This document shows positions 1 through 12,217 of a DNA stretch of 64,000 nt, in pieces (the stretch's first letter is position 1; the number at the start of each line of letters is the position of its first letter). Source of the DNA: Burhinus oedicnemus. Taxonomy: Eukaryota > Chordata > Aves > Charadriiformes > Burhinidae. The notes below the pieces were generated by a model that was given only the letters and a program-made list of their open reading frames with translations, did no database searches and was not told the origin of the DNA. Where the stretch lies: the NCBI GenBank assembly GCA_008921705.1, contig VFFE01009182.1:495383-559382 (forward strand), written 5' to 3'. A program made the position numbers and the translations under genes.

Positions 1-3000
1 CTATCTGACTCCTCCACAGTTAAGCTTGGCAGCTGCCTCACTTGCATCTGTATCCAAAAACTCCTTTATTCTGCTCCCTGTCCCATGGCCTTCTGGTATC
101 TACAAGAGTTCTGCGCCACAGAACTGGCAGTTTCTTGATGGGAATATACAATTCTGGTCATATTAGTTTAAGACAAAAACACCTTACCTGGGGTTTAAGA
201 ATCAGAAATTCATAAGAAATCATTAAAACAAACAAACCAACTCCTAGGATTTAGTAGGAAAAAAAATAATTGAAAAGGAGATGTTGTCTCTTATAGTCAT
301 CAGCTAAAAATGTGTCACTGTACTTCTTTCAGGAGCCCTATATTTACTGTTATGGTACATGCATCGTTGTTTACTACGTGTATTAATAGTTTAAACTAAA
401 TTAGCCCATTTTCTACCGGAGGAAATAGTTATTTTTAGACTAATTTTTATATGATATAAGAAAACTGAAGTTACTATGTCAATACGTTTCTTTCCAACTT
501 CCAATAATCACCTGAAAAAATATTTGTGCCCAAACTTTTGGGGCACATTATTCTTCCAACATTCCATTTTCAATTCAGTTCTCGCTCCAAGTTAAGCAAG
601 TAAGCAATTTTTCCTAAGACACAGATGGAGTCATTTCAGCTTATAGGTCAGAAGTGGTCCTGCAGCCATACCAGATTTACCTTTCATGCACTGGCATTCT
701 GTTGATAATAGATAAGCACATTCAGTTTTTCATGTATGAATTTATAGGACAAATTTAAAAGATATTTGGAAATTCTATTCAGCCTTTAGCCATGAAAAAG
801 TTTCTCCACCTTTCCTAAAAGAACACTTTCTGAATGAGAAGCAAATATTCTTCTTTCTCATGAAACACTACAAAAGTGACATTAATTGCATGTGGTTGTA
901 ATTCAGACCTAAACAGAAGACTGTTTAAACCAAAGTGACACCACAAATTAAGCTTGTAACCCCACTCCAGAAACACTGTAAAGACAGTGGTTCAGACAGT
1001 GATTTATTTTCTTTTATTCTATTAAAAGCAGCAGCAGCAAATTAGAGGAGGAGAGGCTGGAAAAAAACAGAAGATGACATGTTGGGATTATTAGAATGCT
1101 GTAGCAGCTAATTCTTCAGTAATCAACAGGCTGCTGTAATTTTTTTTTATATTTTTTTTTAGAGTTTCTTAAGCTGGGTATTGTACTACTTGTACCTCTG
1201 TTGATATTTACTAAGAAATCTTTCACCAAAACATGTAAGTTACACATTGTGTGGGTTTGCTCATTTTACTACTTGATTTTTAAGCATTCTGTATTAGCTC
1301 TAGTTACACATTTTTGCTGTCTAGTACCATCTGCTGTGGGCAGGTTAAAATGGGCAAATACTGTGTAAGTTAAGAAATCTCATAATACTAACATCAGGCC
1401 TATGTGCTAAAAACATCCCCCTGTTTGGTTTTTTTTTTCCTTAAATACAGGCTGCATGGCCTGCCCTAACAATAAAAAACCCTTAGTATTATCTTATTTT
1501 CTAAAGAAAAACTGACAAATGGTGAAATTAACTCCACTGGTCTAACAGCCATCATGCAAGAAAATTAATGGCTATCTTCAACCATGCTTCTGTAACTACA
1601 GTATGTTCTGGATCAAAGAATATGTAATTAGAAAATGCATCAACTTTGACTCCAAACTGGAATCTTACTATTTTTAATTAAAAAAAAATTAATTCATATT
1701 GCTCGAAAGCATTGACGCTTGTTTAAACAGATCAAAATAGTAACCCTCTTCCCAAAACCAAAAGACCACCCACTACCAACTTCAATATTGTCTCATAAAA
1801 CTCTGCAAAGTAACTTGACACTCTGCCCTGACGTATTTTAAAAACACTAAAGCTAGTATAATTAGATGATTAAAGGAACAAAGATAAGACTGTCATTTGA
1901 CAGCTGCTGAGAAATTAGAAGAATGGTCACTGAAGCAGTTAGAGGAAATTACTGAAAATGGCAGACATTTCTCAGAAAAAGACACAGGAAGCATGCTGTT
2001 GTGACAAAGAAGCCAGTTAGCAGTCAGATGAGAGATGTCTGTGGCCCAGTGCTCATTTCTACCTTACCCATTTGACGTCTTGATTTCTAAGGGAGGACTG
2101 GAGCATATCGTAACTGTATAAAACTATGAAAACCAAATATACACTGCACAAACATAGTCCGGAACACTTATATACATATAAGAGCCAGACACCCATAATG
2201 CAAAAGAGCAACTGAGTGACTTTCAGTTTGAGAAGCATGGATTTTCTGCATTTCAGGTAAAACCACAGATGCAAAGATAGCAGACTCAAAAAATGTAAGT
2301 TGGCATAGCTTCATTGATTTTAGATGTAAATTGCGTCCCTCCTGTTGCTTACTCACTGATTTGTAATGTGTGTTCAAGGAACATTGCACAGTTCCCCTCG
2401 GTGACAGAAATGACCTTACGGAAGCTAGAACTTACAGATTCCACTTTACGATCGTGTATTTTTCTGATAAATTTTTGGTTGCTGTGAGAAGAAGAGTGGA
2501 ACCTACGTTTGGTTCTGTAACTCTCAAAGTTATCAGATAAAAGTTTCCTCGGACAGAGGAGGCAGAAGCAGGAAGAGCCTGTACAAATGGCGGGAAGATC
2601 TCTTTTAACTATGGGCACATTGAGAGCTGGCTCTGTCACCCAAAGCTGTTGCTGGTGCCAGGCTGTAAGATTTCTTCCACGAAAGCTCTACAATACAATA
2701 GATACAATGCTCATTTAAAAAACCCAAATCAAACAAATGAAAAAACCCCTACTGTAACTAAACATACAAGCAAAAAACACTAATTTAAATATTTCCACAT
2801 GGAAATATGAAGAAAAAGACTCTCTTACAACTTCTAAGTGATCAGAAGAGAAACTGGAGATATTTCATGGTCTCCTAAAAATCCTAGTCTTGACAAAAAG
2901 TAAAACTTGCTGTCATTTTCTAGGCAGTAAATGTTTTACTGCTGGGAAAAGATTTTGATGTTTGTAATTTCTATTGAAGAGCACTATGAAGTAGTTAAAA

Positions 3001-3749
3001 ATATTGCCACATCTGAAAAACAGACCAACGGGAAGTATAAGACACTTGTTCATCTGTATTTCTGTGACTTTTCTCACTTGGTATTATTTGCAACCATACT
3101 TTCAAGTCTGGCAACAGTGCCAACTCTACTAAGGATCATATATTACTTTTATCATGTTGATTACATATGTTCACCAGTTTTGCTGCCTATATATGATTAG
3201 TGTGGTTTGCACATACTTAGTGACACAATCCAGAGCATGACATTTTCACAGAAAATGTGTTTACTGGGAAAGAGCTCCTTAGAAGTTTGCATTCCTTTCA
3301 GCTTTGATCTACGTGACATCAAGAATCCTACAGTTTGAATATATGTTTACCATTTATATTATTAACATCTATCTCCTTCACACTATATGGCTACTGAGCA
3401 CTTTGGTAGTCACAAAAACACTCCTTTTCTCTTAGGTGAACTTAGTAGTAGCTGAATAAAAGAAAGGCTCTTAAAATGTTCTCATCTGTGAGCTTAAGCT
3501 TCGTAATGACTTGACATTTAAATTCTGTTATTCATCAGCACTTCACAGAAGAACTTGATTTGTCTAAATGGATTTGAAAGCCCACAAGTGAAGAAAATCA
3601 GAAAAACCTGGTTTTGAATATCAAAAGATTGTATGTGAAAAGTATTTTTACAGGCTGCACGTACCCGTTTTATTGATCAATTAACTTCTCCCAAAATGAA
3701 TTTTTCTAAGACCATATATGAAAACCCAACCCCCTCCCCCAACACTTAC
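1..3749. other. Intron downstream of exon J (partial)
   Basis: The 5' part of the intron after exon J. Apart from the candidate open block at 2357-2685 I see no exon, repeat family or RNA gene. The sequence is AT-rich. The expected next exon (RALNLGILRDPGSE...) was looked for on the minus strand and not found. Confidence 0.7.
2357..2685 (-). other. Candidate cryptic or unrecognised exon (open block with splice signals)
   Basis: About 109 codons stay open between a plausible acceptor (tgtatctattgtattgtagag, allowing starts at 2685 or 2687) and a strong donor ATCA|GTGAGTAAG. Starting at 2685 it would continue the phase of exon J. The translation contains RNLTAWHQQQLWVTEPALN, then SNQKFIRKIHDRKVES and FRKVISVTEGNCAMFLEHT. 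I do not recognise it, and it is not the expected next VPS13B exon. It leaves in phase 1, so inserting it before the normal next exon would shift the frame, and an in-frame TAA follows four bases after the donor GT begins. It could be a poison or terminal exon, a decayed retrocopy, or chance. The block has more CpG than the nearby intron. Confidence 0.3.
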
Positions 3750-3861
3750 TGATAAATGTCTTTTCTGAGCACAGCTCTACTAAGAGGGTTGTCAGCCTGA
3801 GGAGCCATAGAGACAGATCCAATCTTGAGAACCAAAGTGTCTTCTTTAATTGCTGGATTAG
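3750..3861 (-). CDS. VPS13B: VPS13B exon J (last recognised exon in the window)
   Basis: A 112-nt exon (2 nt, 36 codons, 2 nt), with acceptor ctaactacag|CTAATC and donor TATCA|GTAAGT. The translation is ANPAIKEDTLVLKIGSVSMA then PQADNPLSRAVLRKDIYQ, where human has KEDTVVLKIGSVAMAPQAD and GRSVLRKDIYQ. The final Gln is completed by the next exon. In human that exon continues RALNLGILRDPGSE. I could not find that sequence in bases 1-3749, so it should lie beyond the left edge. Confidence 0.95.
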
Positions 3862-6800
3862 CTGTAGTTAGGAGAAGAGGAAATGTGTGTTTGATTAAAG
3901 GTCAAATGCACATAGCAGAAACACTGAAAAACTATTTCTTAAAAAAATCTAAGTAAGAATATCTGCTAAGGATTCAGTTCTGCTAAGAAGCAACAACTAA
4001 CGCCAAAAAAACCCAAAAACAAACCCTAAAATCAGTAGCACTGTTGTGATACATAAAAGACAAAACTATTGTAATTTAATTTCCCCACAGAGTTTTATGA
4101 CACAACTAAATCCTGGTCTGTGACTTCTCATTTTCTCTGATGCCTCTTTTTTTTTTTTTTTTTTTTTTTGGTCCAAAACGATGTTGATCCCACAGACTTC
4201 TTTGTGATCTGTCTGTTTCTCCAATAATTATCTGTTGAAATATCTGAATCATGCACTCTTTTTAATATAGGCCTAGGTCCTTTAGATTTAAAACACTGCA
4301 GGATATTACAAAGTAACCATTCTAGTAGCATTTGGTATGGGTTGCAACACACATGAAAAGTTCAAACACAAGGACTGAAACAAGAGAATCTGAAATCTGA
4401 CACATATACAAAGAACAAGATGTAGTAGTGGACAGTAAATTCCACATCAATAACAAAATTACTCCAAGAAGAAAAATCTCGGCTTTCCACTTCATCTCCA
4501 TCATATTAGAATTTCAGTCATATGTACAAATTCTTAGTCTTAAAAGCAGCGGTCATATTAGACAGAAAACTGAAGTCCTGCCCAGAAAAAAAATAGCACC
4601 ACATTTCTTGTAGTAAACAAACTATGTGAAGTTTCCTTGACTGAGTCTACTGCATCTCCTTCTCAGCAGACACAGACATACACAAAGTATTTGGATAAAC
4701 TTCTGCTCAAAAGACTTCATAGTAACTAGGAAGCTCCTGAGAACACGCAACGCAAGCTCAGAGAGTTCATCATCTGAAGTGAAATGGTTCACTTCAACAC
4801 CACCATGATACATAAGAAGGAAATTCTGCAAGACTCTCATATATGAGTTCTGGAAAGAAAATTACAGTAGCAGAGCAGAGTTTAAACATTTTACTGAAGA
4901 ATGAAATGCTTGGTGTGGAAAGAACCAGTGGTATCTATGAGCTTAAAAAATGGCTCTCCAGTCCTGTTAATGTGTTAGTGAGTAAGACACCATACTTTGC
5001 AGCTACATATATACATACGTGTACTTTTAAACAGATATAAGAAATTACAGAATTCACAGGAATTCTAATACGATATTTTGAAAAAACTGTAGGGAATACC
5101 ACAGTAAACATGCAGCAGAGTGGTAACACAAGTTCCAACACATAACTAAATCAGAACACCAGGGATTTACTTAAAAGAACCTCATCTACTTAAAAAGCAA
5201 AGTCAAATCCTTTAGTCCCCAAAGCAGAGCAAAACCATATACAGATGGTTTGGTTGCCAGAACTAAGGTAGAAAAGTTAAGCTGACAACAAAATCCTGTT
5301 TGTGACTAAATCAGAAACCATATTTTCAACTTTTAGATCAAAAAATGAGTAAGGCATTGTACGAAGTATTAGAATTCCTGCCACTGTACACTTAACGTGT
5401 TGGATTATTTTTTTTCTGATATTCACATAAGAAAAAGGATTGAAGGTATTAAATACGCTTCAGATTGCAATTGCAACTTAATTAGGTGGCAAATGCCTTA
5501 TTCTGAGAAGTGGTTCTTAATAAAATATATCTTAGGCTAAGAATTTTAATGCGTCTCTGACACCTAGCAAAGCAAAATAAACACAGGACTACTCATCACA
5601 GTCTCTATTATGTAAGTGGTTTAAGATTCTTTTTCAAGGCTGGGCATGGTTCTTTTGTTTACAGCTTCCTGTAGGTCAAGGAATTAAGTCAATCTTAAAA
5701 CAGAAAGAATTACAGGCATTAATATTTTCAGCTGGTTTCTAATGAGTGGTAATCTGAGTCATGATTTAGGATGATGAATTGACATCTCCATTCATTAACC
5801 TGTGAATTCTCCCATTAGCTTTTCAAAATATGGGAATAACGTAGTAAACATAATGACAGTCATTATAAATATTTAAAAATTTGAGGGGAAATAAAGAAGT
5901 CTACACTACACAATATAAGTACAATCTAGGAAAAACTTACTTACCCATGTATAATAATGTTCAAAATCTCACTTGGTTTTACTCACTCATCTCAGTATTC
6001 TTTTTGGTGAGCTAAACATATTATGCTCTTTTAGTCTTTCCTTGTAAGGCTGCTTCTCCAGCACTTGATTAACATTTGTGGTGCTTTCCAGCACCCTCTC
6101 CAGTTTTATCAATTCCCATTTTTACAACAGAACACAACTTAGACATGATATTCCATCATCTGCCATATGCAGAAGTACAGCTACTGCCCTTATTTCTTTT
6201 CACTAAGTCCACTGTGACCCGTAAGCTATTTTCAGCCACTGTTTCCCAGGATAGTCTCTCCAGTCCTGAAGACATACTCTGCATAAATATATTCCTTGAT
6301 ATATAACTTGAGTTTTAGAAGATTCAGTATATTTTCTACAAGCAGTGATGTAAAAACCGTGATCAAGATGCATGGCCTATAGCCCTTAACATTATTTTCC
6401 TCAGTACATTCTTTGCAACATACATTGATGCTAGCAGCAATGGTATAGTATTTAATTTCAGATTATTAAATACCAATTTCACTTATTATTCCCAACTGAC
6501 AACTTACCTACTTTTTTAGACTCCTAGCTAGCCATTTTTAATTCATTTAACATTTCCACAGATATCGTATAGGGATGTATTTAAATTAGAATACCATGAG
6601 ACACAACATCAAACTCCTTAGGAAAGTCAAAGCATATCAAATCTTTGCAACGTTTTATCAACTAAAAATTGTAACCATAATCAAGTATGGAAGTCAGATG
6701 TGTTTAACAAGACTATTTTACCATAAAACTGTATTTATTATCATGTAACGAGTATGTAACTTTATTAACTGAATCCTATAATAGATTTTTTTCTTTACAT

Positions 6801-9470
6801 TCTCTGAGGGAGAGCAATAAAACTACCTGTCTTAATTTTATTTGAACATCACACTTTTCATTTTACTAGATACACATTCAGCTGTCTAAAACCTGCTCTT
6901 CCAAGGTGTGTTAAAAATTAGCCTCAGAAGACTAAGATCCCTGAACACAAGTTACTCAGTCTTACTGATTTGAAACTCTTTAATAGTAAGCAAAGAGGAT
7001 GTTACAGACCATATGTTACGATGGACTTCAAAGTAGGGAGTCATGCTTATGTGACAAGAATATATCACTTCTACAAATGCAGGACATACGTTTATTCAGT
7101 ATGCTGCCTTTTCTTTTTCACTATCAACAAATTTGTCATGTCCTTTCTAGTGATTCCTGATATTTTGCTCCTAGTACATGTTAAAAAAAGTTCCTATTGT
7201 CCTCAAACCAGACAGACATTGATTTTCCCTGTCTTTGCCACTTCTTATCAGTTTTTTGCAATTTACAATTTTTACTCATAGTGTTCTGCTATGCAGTATG
7301 TCTTGTTTCTATTTGTTATATATTGCTTTTATATATTTAGTTGTCTTTATTTCATCACTAAGTAAGTGTGGGCTGCTGGCCAGAACTTGAAACACCACCT
7401 GATGTATTAACAAATCAAACTTCTGAGAGAAAGCAGCATTGCTTATTGCCTAGTATAGAAGTCCTCAACTCCACCACAAAATGAAATGTTCATCTGGTGC
7501 TGCTGCAAACCCCATGAAACTAAAGCGTTATAAAATTGTGTGGGTGTATTCATGCATGTGTGTATGTAAATTCCTCAGGAGAAAAATCATGATTTTGATC
7601 ATTTCATAGTGTTTGTGTACCACAGTTCATGGTGCAAATTTGGGTTTGGACTGCATCAATAAAGAACAGATTTGCTTTCCTTTTTTAACTCTATACGTAA
7701 AGTCACAATTGCATGTGGTTTTTTGGGGGAGGACAGTTTTGGAAGCTATCACTAGGTACAAGGAATGAACAGCAGAGGATTAACTAGAAGAGAAGCTGAT
7801 GTCACTGTTTTTCTACTTTTACTGCAGTGATCACAACTTGAAACATGCAAATCTTACTGGACTAAAAAAATCTCCCTTAATCAATATATGATGAATGAGG
7901 TCTTATGGGGGCATATTTCCACTATATACAACACTTCTCTGACCTAGCATACCAGTAATGTGGGTTGTATTCAACTCTTACTCCTTATTATTGTTTCTAA
8001 TTTCTATTGTTCTTGAAGACAATAAGCAGTAGAAGAAAGAAGCAATTTATTTCACATTCAGAAACAGATGAGAGTTTGGGAAAATCTAGGGTGAAAGAAG
8101 AAATGAAAGGAGAATGGTATTAATTTTCATAGTGATGATATTTCAGAATTTTCCAGTGGAAGAGGTTAGCTGACTTATTAATTTAGTAAAGCTAATCTTC
8201 AGCGTTATTCTTTAACAGCATACACAGTTTTTCTTCCTGAATCTATGGTTAACCATGGCAATTCTGTTCCTTGCATGCATTTTCAAGCAAGAGATAGCAA
8301 TAAGACAAAGTTTTTTATAATTTCTTTTTAATGATGTATACAGCTACAGAGCTACAAAAACATACTTTTAAAAGATTTCCTTGACAGCATGCCCTAGAAC
8401 TCCCTTCCAACCAGAATCATAATTCTTTCTTGCCAACACAGCCAGTCTAATTTTATCTTTTTGTGTTTTCAGTGTTCCCAGTTGGAAAATTGGAGAGGAT
8501 GCTGGCAAAAAAATGATCTACGTAAATTCTCACTGTCTGCACTTCTTGCAATTAGGTTATGAGAAAAATCTAAAGACTATACTCTTAGGATTATATTGTG
8601 TGCTATCATACATAATGGTAGAAAAACCTCCATACCTATAGCACTTATGTAAACATATCATGATACCAGTAAAACACTTTTTTTTTTTTTTTTAAATCTC
8701 TAGAAGAATTGTTGGTAATGGAAGTGATTGCATTCCTGCTAGCTGTTAAAATGTGTAATTTTAACATCAGTGTCTCTTTATATATAAAGATTGTAATAGG
8801 GATGTAAATATATTATATATATAAAGGAAAAAATTTCTTACGGAAAAGAAGTATTATCTATAGATCAAATGGCTACTTGCTATTGTTTGAAAGAACAGCT
8901 TATGCTAACCACACCTCTGTAAACACCTGAAAGCCTCTTACATAAAGGAGTCTGAATAGCTTCAACTAAGACTTACTACATAAATTGTAAACTATATCAT
9001 CTGTTGAGCATCAATCACAAGGTACATTTTAATAACTTTCTCCAAACTGAACTAGAATATCTACCTGCTTCAATATTGCATGGCTTTCTAGGTGCCAATT
9101 TACACAAGCGCTAAGGCTCCATGCTTAAACTCCATCGCTGGAACAGGTGTCTATGGAACTGGTACCAGTGTAATGAGAGCTGACACAAGAATCACCACTG
9201 CAGAAATGGGTTAAGTTCTCTTTCCACAATTCTTGACCCTTTCTTTTTATAATCACATTTTAAATGCAAACTCTATAGGTACTGGTAAAGCAAAGATCAA
9301 ACAAACACCTAAAAAAAATTTTCAGCAAGTCTGCAGAGAATTAGCATAAATGTTAGGTATTTCCTCACTCTGACCCTTGCAACTGAAGGCCCTAGCAATG
9401 GTCAGCAATCTAAGTTTGAATACTTGTCTACACTACCAAACAGCAAAAAAACTCTAACAAAATGCTGTAC
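3862..9470. other. Intron I-J (5.6 kb)
   Basis: AT-rich intron with no recognisable exon or known repeat family. It contains T homopolymers at 4147-4169 (23 T) and 8678-8693 (16 T) and a small TATA-rich stretch near 8778-8825. Short open frames here do not look like coding sequence. Confidence 0.75.
4147..4169. repeat. T homopolymer (23 nt)
   Basis: A pure T run in intron I-J, about 290 nt upstream of exon J on the transcribed strand, where it reads as poly-A. No adjacent retrotransposon body was recognised. Confidence 0.85.
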
Positions 9471-9879
9471 CTTCTGCAGCATGACGATCTTCCTCATTTT
9501 TGGGAAAGAAGACTCTTATTACACCACTGTTGATATAAATCAGAGGCAAGTTGCGGGAAGTTAGAGCATGAGTCCTCATAGGTTGGCCTGGTGATTTTCT
9601 TTTTTCCTTTTGAGTCCTTGGCAACCTGGCTTGAAAAATGCTTGCAATTGCATTAAGCAATGGAAAACAGAGGACCACATCAAAGGCCTGAGCAGAGAGA
9701 AGGATCTCATGAAGAAAGTGAGGAGAACCATCAGTTTGTCCCTCTGATAGCTTGTGGAATGTTCGTCGTTCGTTTCTTGATATCAGTTTGTGCCGGACAT
9801 TTTTTGTCACAGCTTTGGTATAAGTGAGAGAAAGAAATCCGTGTTGTTGGTGTGAGCCGTCTAAGAGTTTTGCAGTTGT
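9471..9879 (-). CDS. VPS13B: VPS13B exon I (largest exon here, 409 nt)
   Basis: An exon of 136 codons plus 1 nt, with acceptor ccttgaaacag|ACAACT and donor GCAGAAG|GTACAG. The product starts TTAKLLDGSHQQHGFLSLTY, continues KAVTKNVRHKLISRNERR, FHKLSEGQTDGSPHFLHEI and LSAQAFDVVLCFPLLNAIAS, and ends in VIRVFFPKNEEDRHAAE. Apart from the last 10 residues it is almost invariant against human, so it is under strong constraint. The open frame runs 66 nt past the acceptor with an in-frame ATG in the intron, but the match to the family starts only at TTAK, so that ATG is not a start. FDVVLCFPLLNAIASIF is a hydrophobic stretch likely to form part of the lipid channel. Confidence 0.96.
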
Positions 9880-11452
9880 CTGTTTCAAGGAAAAAAAAAT
9901 AAACTGCTGCAAAAATGTGCACATATAACATCCATCAATTGCCATATTCTCTGTTAGTTAGAATGCTTAGAGTTCTATATTTTCTAACAGCTTTCCACTG
10001 TCTCTGAATAGTAGAAAAAATTTCTTTCTTTTTTTTGAATTGAAAATTTGTCCACAGCATGTCCACACTTCACTGTATTGTTTCAGCTAAAACTATGAAT
10101 TGCTGAACACTTTTTTCTTTTCTGATTATTTATGTTTTATGAAATTCAAATCCAATCAGCCAAAACCTCCCCATAAATTCAAGAGTCTAAATTTACCAAA
10201 CATTTTCTGATAATGTTTCACACAGTCAAATATTTTGATTTCTCCTTCACTTTAGACATTTTAGAAGTAGATCCCTCGCATCGTTCCTTCTGTATGTGCA
10301 AATACCATAGGTGCTAAAATAACACTTGGGTGCTGAGGTAGCTTCACTCCATCTAAGCATGGGTGTATAAAACTCCCATAGCCAACTAACATAATCTTTC
10401 AGTCATACATTGTTAGTGAGTGAAAAATGTAAAAATAATAACTACGAAAACTATTAAGTGTAATAAACATTTTGATAGAATTCTGCAAGATTGCTTAAAT
10501 ATTAGCTTTAATCACATGAGCACAATGAAAGCAACTACATTTTAGAAGTAGTTGCTTCTTTCAGCATCTTAAATTTGATTTAAAACAATTTAATGTAATT
10601 TAAACTTTGTTAATAGAAGAACAACATCTCTTTCTTAAATAGACAGGATACATAGCTTAAACGCTGAAAAACTGGAAGCTTTTATGATTAAGTGAAATAA
10701 AAATATTGGTAAGTTAATTTCTTGTAAGAACTGAAACAAACAGAATAAGAGAAAGTATTACCAATCAATATTCATGACGACAATAAATCAGACCACACAG
10801 AACTTCCACTAACATCAAAAGATTCTATACAGCCACACATTTGTGAAGATAAAGAGCCCAATGTCATAAGATATAAAGTCTTTCAAGGATAAACAGGCAA
10901 GAAAAAAGGGGTTAAATATCTCAAACTGAGATATTCTGAATCGACAATGTTTCATGCATTCAAAAGAAAGACTCAAATATGAAATGGTTAATTGTTGCAT
11001 TACCGTAATTATAAGAAGTAATTTTAAAAGGTTGCATAAGGGTATATTGCAGTAATACAAAGTATTTAAATCCCTAAGTAGGTATCAGAATTACATGAAC
11101 AAATTGCGGTGTTCAGTACTGGCTTTTACATACTTGGTCTCCAAACATTACTGTACGTGCTCATTTTTAATATAAATGAATCCCATTGACTTCAGTGGAC
11201 TGCTGTAATGTACCAGTTTGTGAACCATCAACCCTCATTCCCACATGTATTAAAAAATGACTGAAAACTATCACTAAAGGATAAGAGAGAAATAACACAA
11301 CTAATATAACCAATATAAGCAATAAATATATTCAGTTAAAAAAATAATTTAGATGATAAGCAACTAAATTTGAGATTTTTATTTTTTTTTTACTCCAACT
11401 GGCATTTATTAGTGGAAGTTCTGCAGTAAAAATTTTTAAAAAAGATTCTTAC
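9880..11452. other. Intron H2-I (1.6 kb)
   Basis: No repeat or exon seen. It holds a perfect 10-bp stem at 10529-10538 and 10548-10557 (AAGCAACTAC and its complement, 9-nt loop). On the transcribed strand there is a TGCATG hexamer at 10953-10958, 495 nt downstream of the H2 donor, a possible Rbfox site. Confidence 0.7.
10529..10557. repeat. Perfect 10-bp hairpin in intron H2-I
   Basis: AAGCAACTAC, a 9-nt loop (attttagaa), then GTAGTTGCTT. In the transcript this forms a compact stem about 650 nt upstream of exon I and 900 nt downstream of H2. Function unknown. Confidence 0.5.
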
Positions 11453-11594
11453 AGAGGGAAAGAAGCCAGAGAAATTACTGAAAGGGTCCTGCTTGCTGAT
11501 GGGTCGAACCAACAAGGTACGTCTGTTCAGCTTGTCAGTACAGGAAAGGAACACACCTCCATATTGCCCCAGAGACCAAGAATCTTCCCCAAGG
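11453..11594 (-). CDS. VPS13B: VPS13B alternative exon H2 (142 nt, mutually exclusive with H1)
   Basis: An exon of 1 nt plus 47 codons, with acceptor tacctcaag|CCTTGG and donor CCCTCT|GTAAGA. Joined to exon G it gives AGC (Ser), then LGEDSWSLGQYGGVFLSCTD and RRTLLVRPISKQDPF, closely matching the long human isoform. Phases are the same as H1 (2 in, 0 out). Upstream of the acceptor on the transcribed strand lie a 17-T run and a TCTTCCCCTCTTCC tract, which look like binding sites for polypyrimidine-tract binding protein. This suggests the exon is repressed in some tissues (inference). Confidence 0.94.
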
Positions 11595-12150
11595 CTTGAG
11601 GTAATGAATGAGGCATGGAAGAGGGGAAGACAAAAAGAAAAAAAAAAAAAAAAAGAATAAAATTGCTATAAACAGAGAAAAAAATTACATTAAACCTGGA
11701 CAGTTCTATGTAACTGCAAGATAAAGCCTATGCCATACCTTTCCCTAAAAAGCTGAAATTCAATCAGATCAAGCAAAAAACTGGTAAAAAAGAAACTTTG
11801 TAAAATTTTATGTGAAAGGATAACCTATAGCAAGAGGTCAAGACACACGAGAATAAAAGTACAGTGAAATCCTGCATACAGAAAAGGGACACCCCTGGAT
11901 TTTCAGCAGATAGCTTTATTAGAATGAGGAGGACAATGATTACAAGAACCAAGAAACTGTGAACAGAAAGCTGTACTCGTATACGTTACTAAATCATAGT
12001 ATTATTCAGAAAAAAATGAGCTATTAACTATTAAAATGTATTTCTTACTACAGTTCTTGTAATCATTCTTTTTAACATATATAAGAATAAAGAAAAATAC
12101 ATTGTTTAAGAAGAATTATTCAGGTTTTTAGTTTACTAAAGAAATCTCAC
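11595..12150. other. Intron between alternative exons H1 and H2 (556 nt)
   Basis: A short AT-rich intron. On the transcribed strand it ends in a long pyrimidine run (complement of 11616-11655), including 17 T (A run at 11638-11654) and TCTTCCCCTCTTCC, just before the H2 acceptor. Confidence 0.75.
11616..11655 (-). promoter_or_regulatory. Extended pyrimidine tract upstream of H2 (possible PTB-type splicing silencer)
   Basis: On the transcribed strand this is a T17 run followed by CTTTTTGTCTTCCCCTCTTCC. It lies 21-61 nt upstream of the H2 acceptor. TCTT and CTCTT in a pyrimidine context are the known binding preference of polypyrimidine-tract binding protein, which often represses neuron-specific exons. 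It may simply be a strong ordinary pyrimidine tract; the regulatory role is inference. Confidence 0.4.
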
Positions 12151-12217
12151 CAAAAGCTTTTCTCTGCATTGTAGAAATACTCCTTCAAAATGTCCTGACT
12201 GCCAGTCTCCCCCTGGC
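12151..12217 (-). CDS. VPS13B: VPS13B alternative exon H1 (67 nt, mutually exclusive with H2)
   Basis: A short exon of 1 nt plus 22 codons, with acceptor ctgtcttccag|GCCAGG and donor CTTTTG|GTGAGA. After exon G the joint codon is AGG (Arg), followed by PGGDWQSGHFEGVFLQCREK then LL. I recall the short-isoform human segment as RPGEGWQSGHFEGVFLQCKE, so this is a clear orthologue. It replaces H2; using both would shift the frame. The 22-codon length makes the isoform 25 residues shorter than the H2 form, equal to the known 4,022 versus 3,997 residue difference in human. Its peptide is related to that of H2 (GVFL-x-C core), consistent with an old exon duplication. Confidence 0.9.

Noticed and set aside
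1..3749. Orthologues of miR-599 and miR-875, which human VPS13B carries in an intron
   Set aside because: I looked for both mature sequences on the minus strand and saw neither. From memory the human copies lie further downstream, so absence here is expected.
9880..9945. ATG at 9945 as the start of a 163-residue protein
   Set aside because: The first 22 codons are intron read-through. Family similarity and an acceptor site place the true exon start at 9879.
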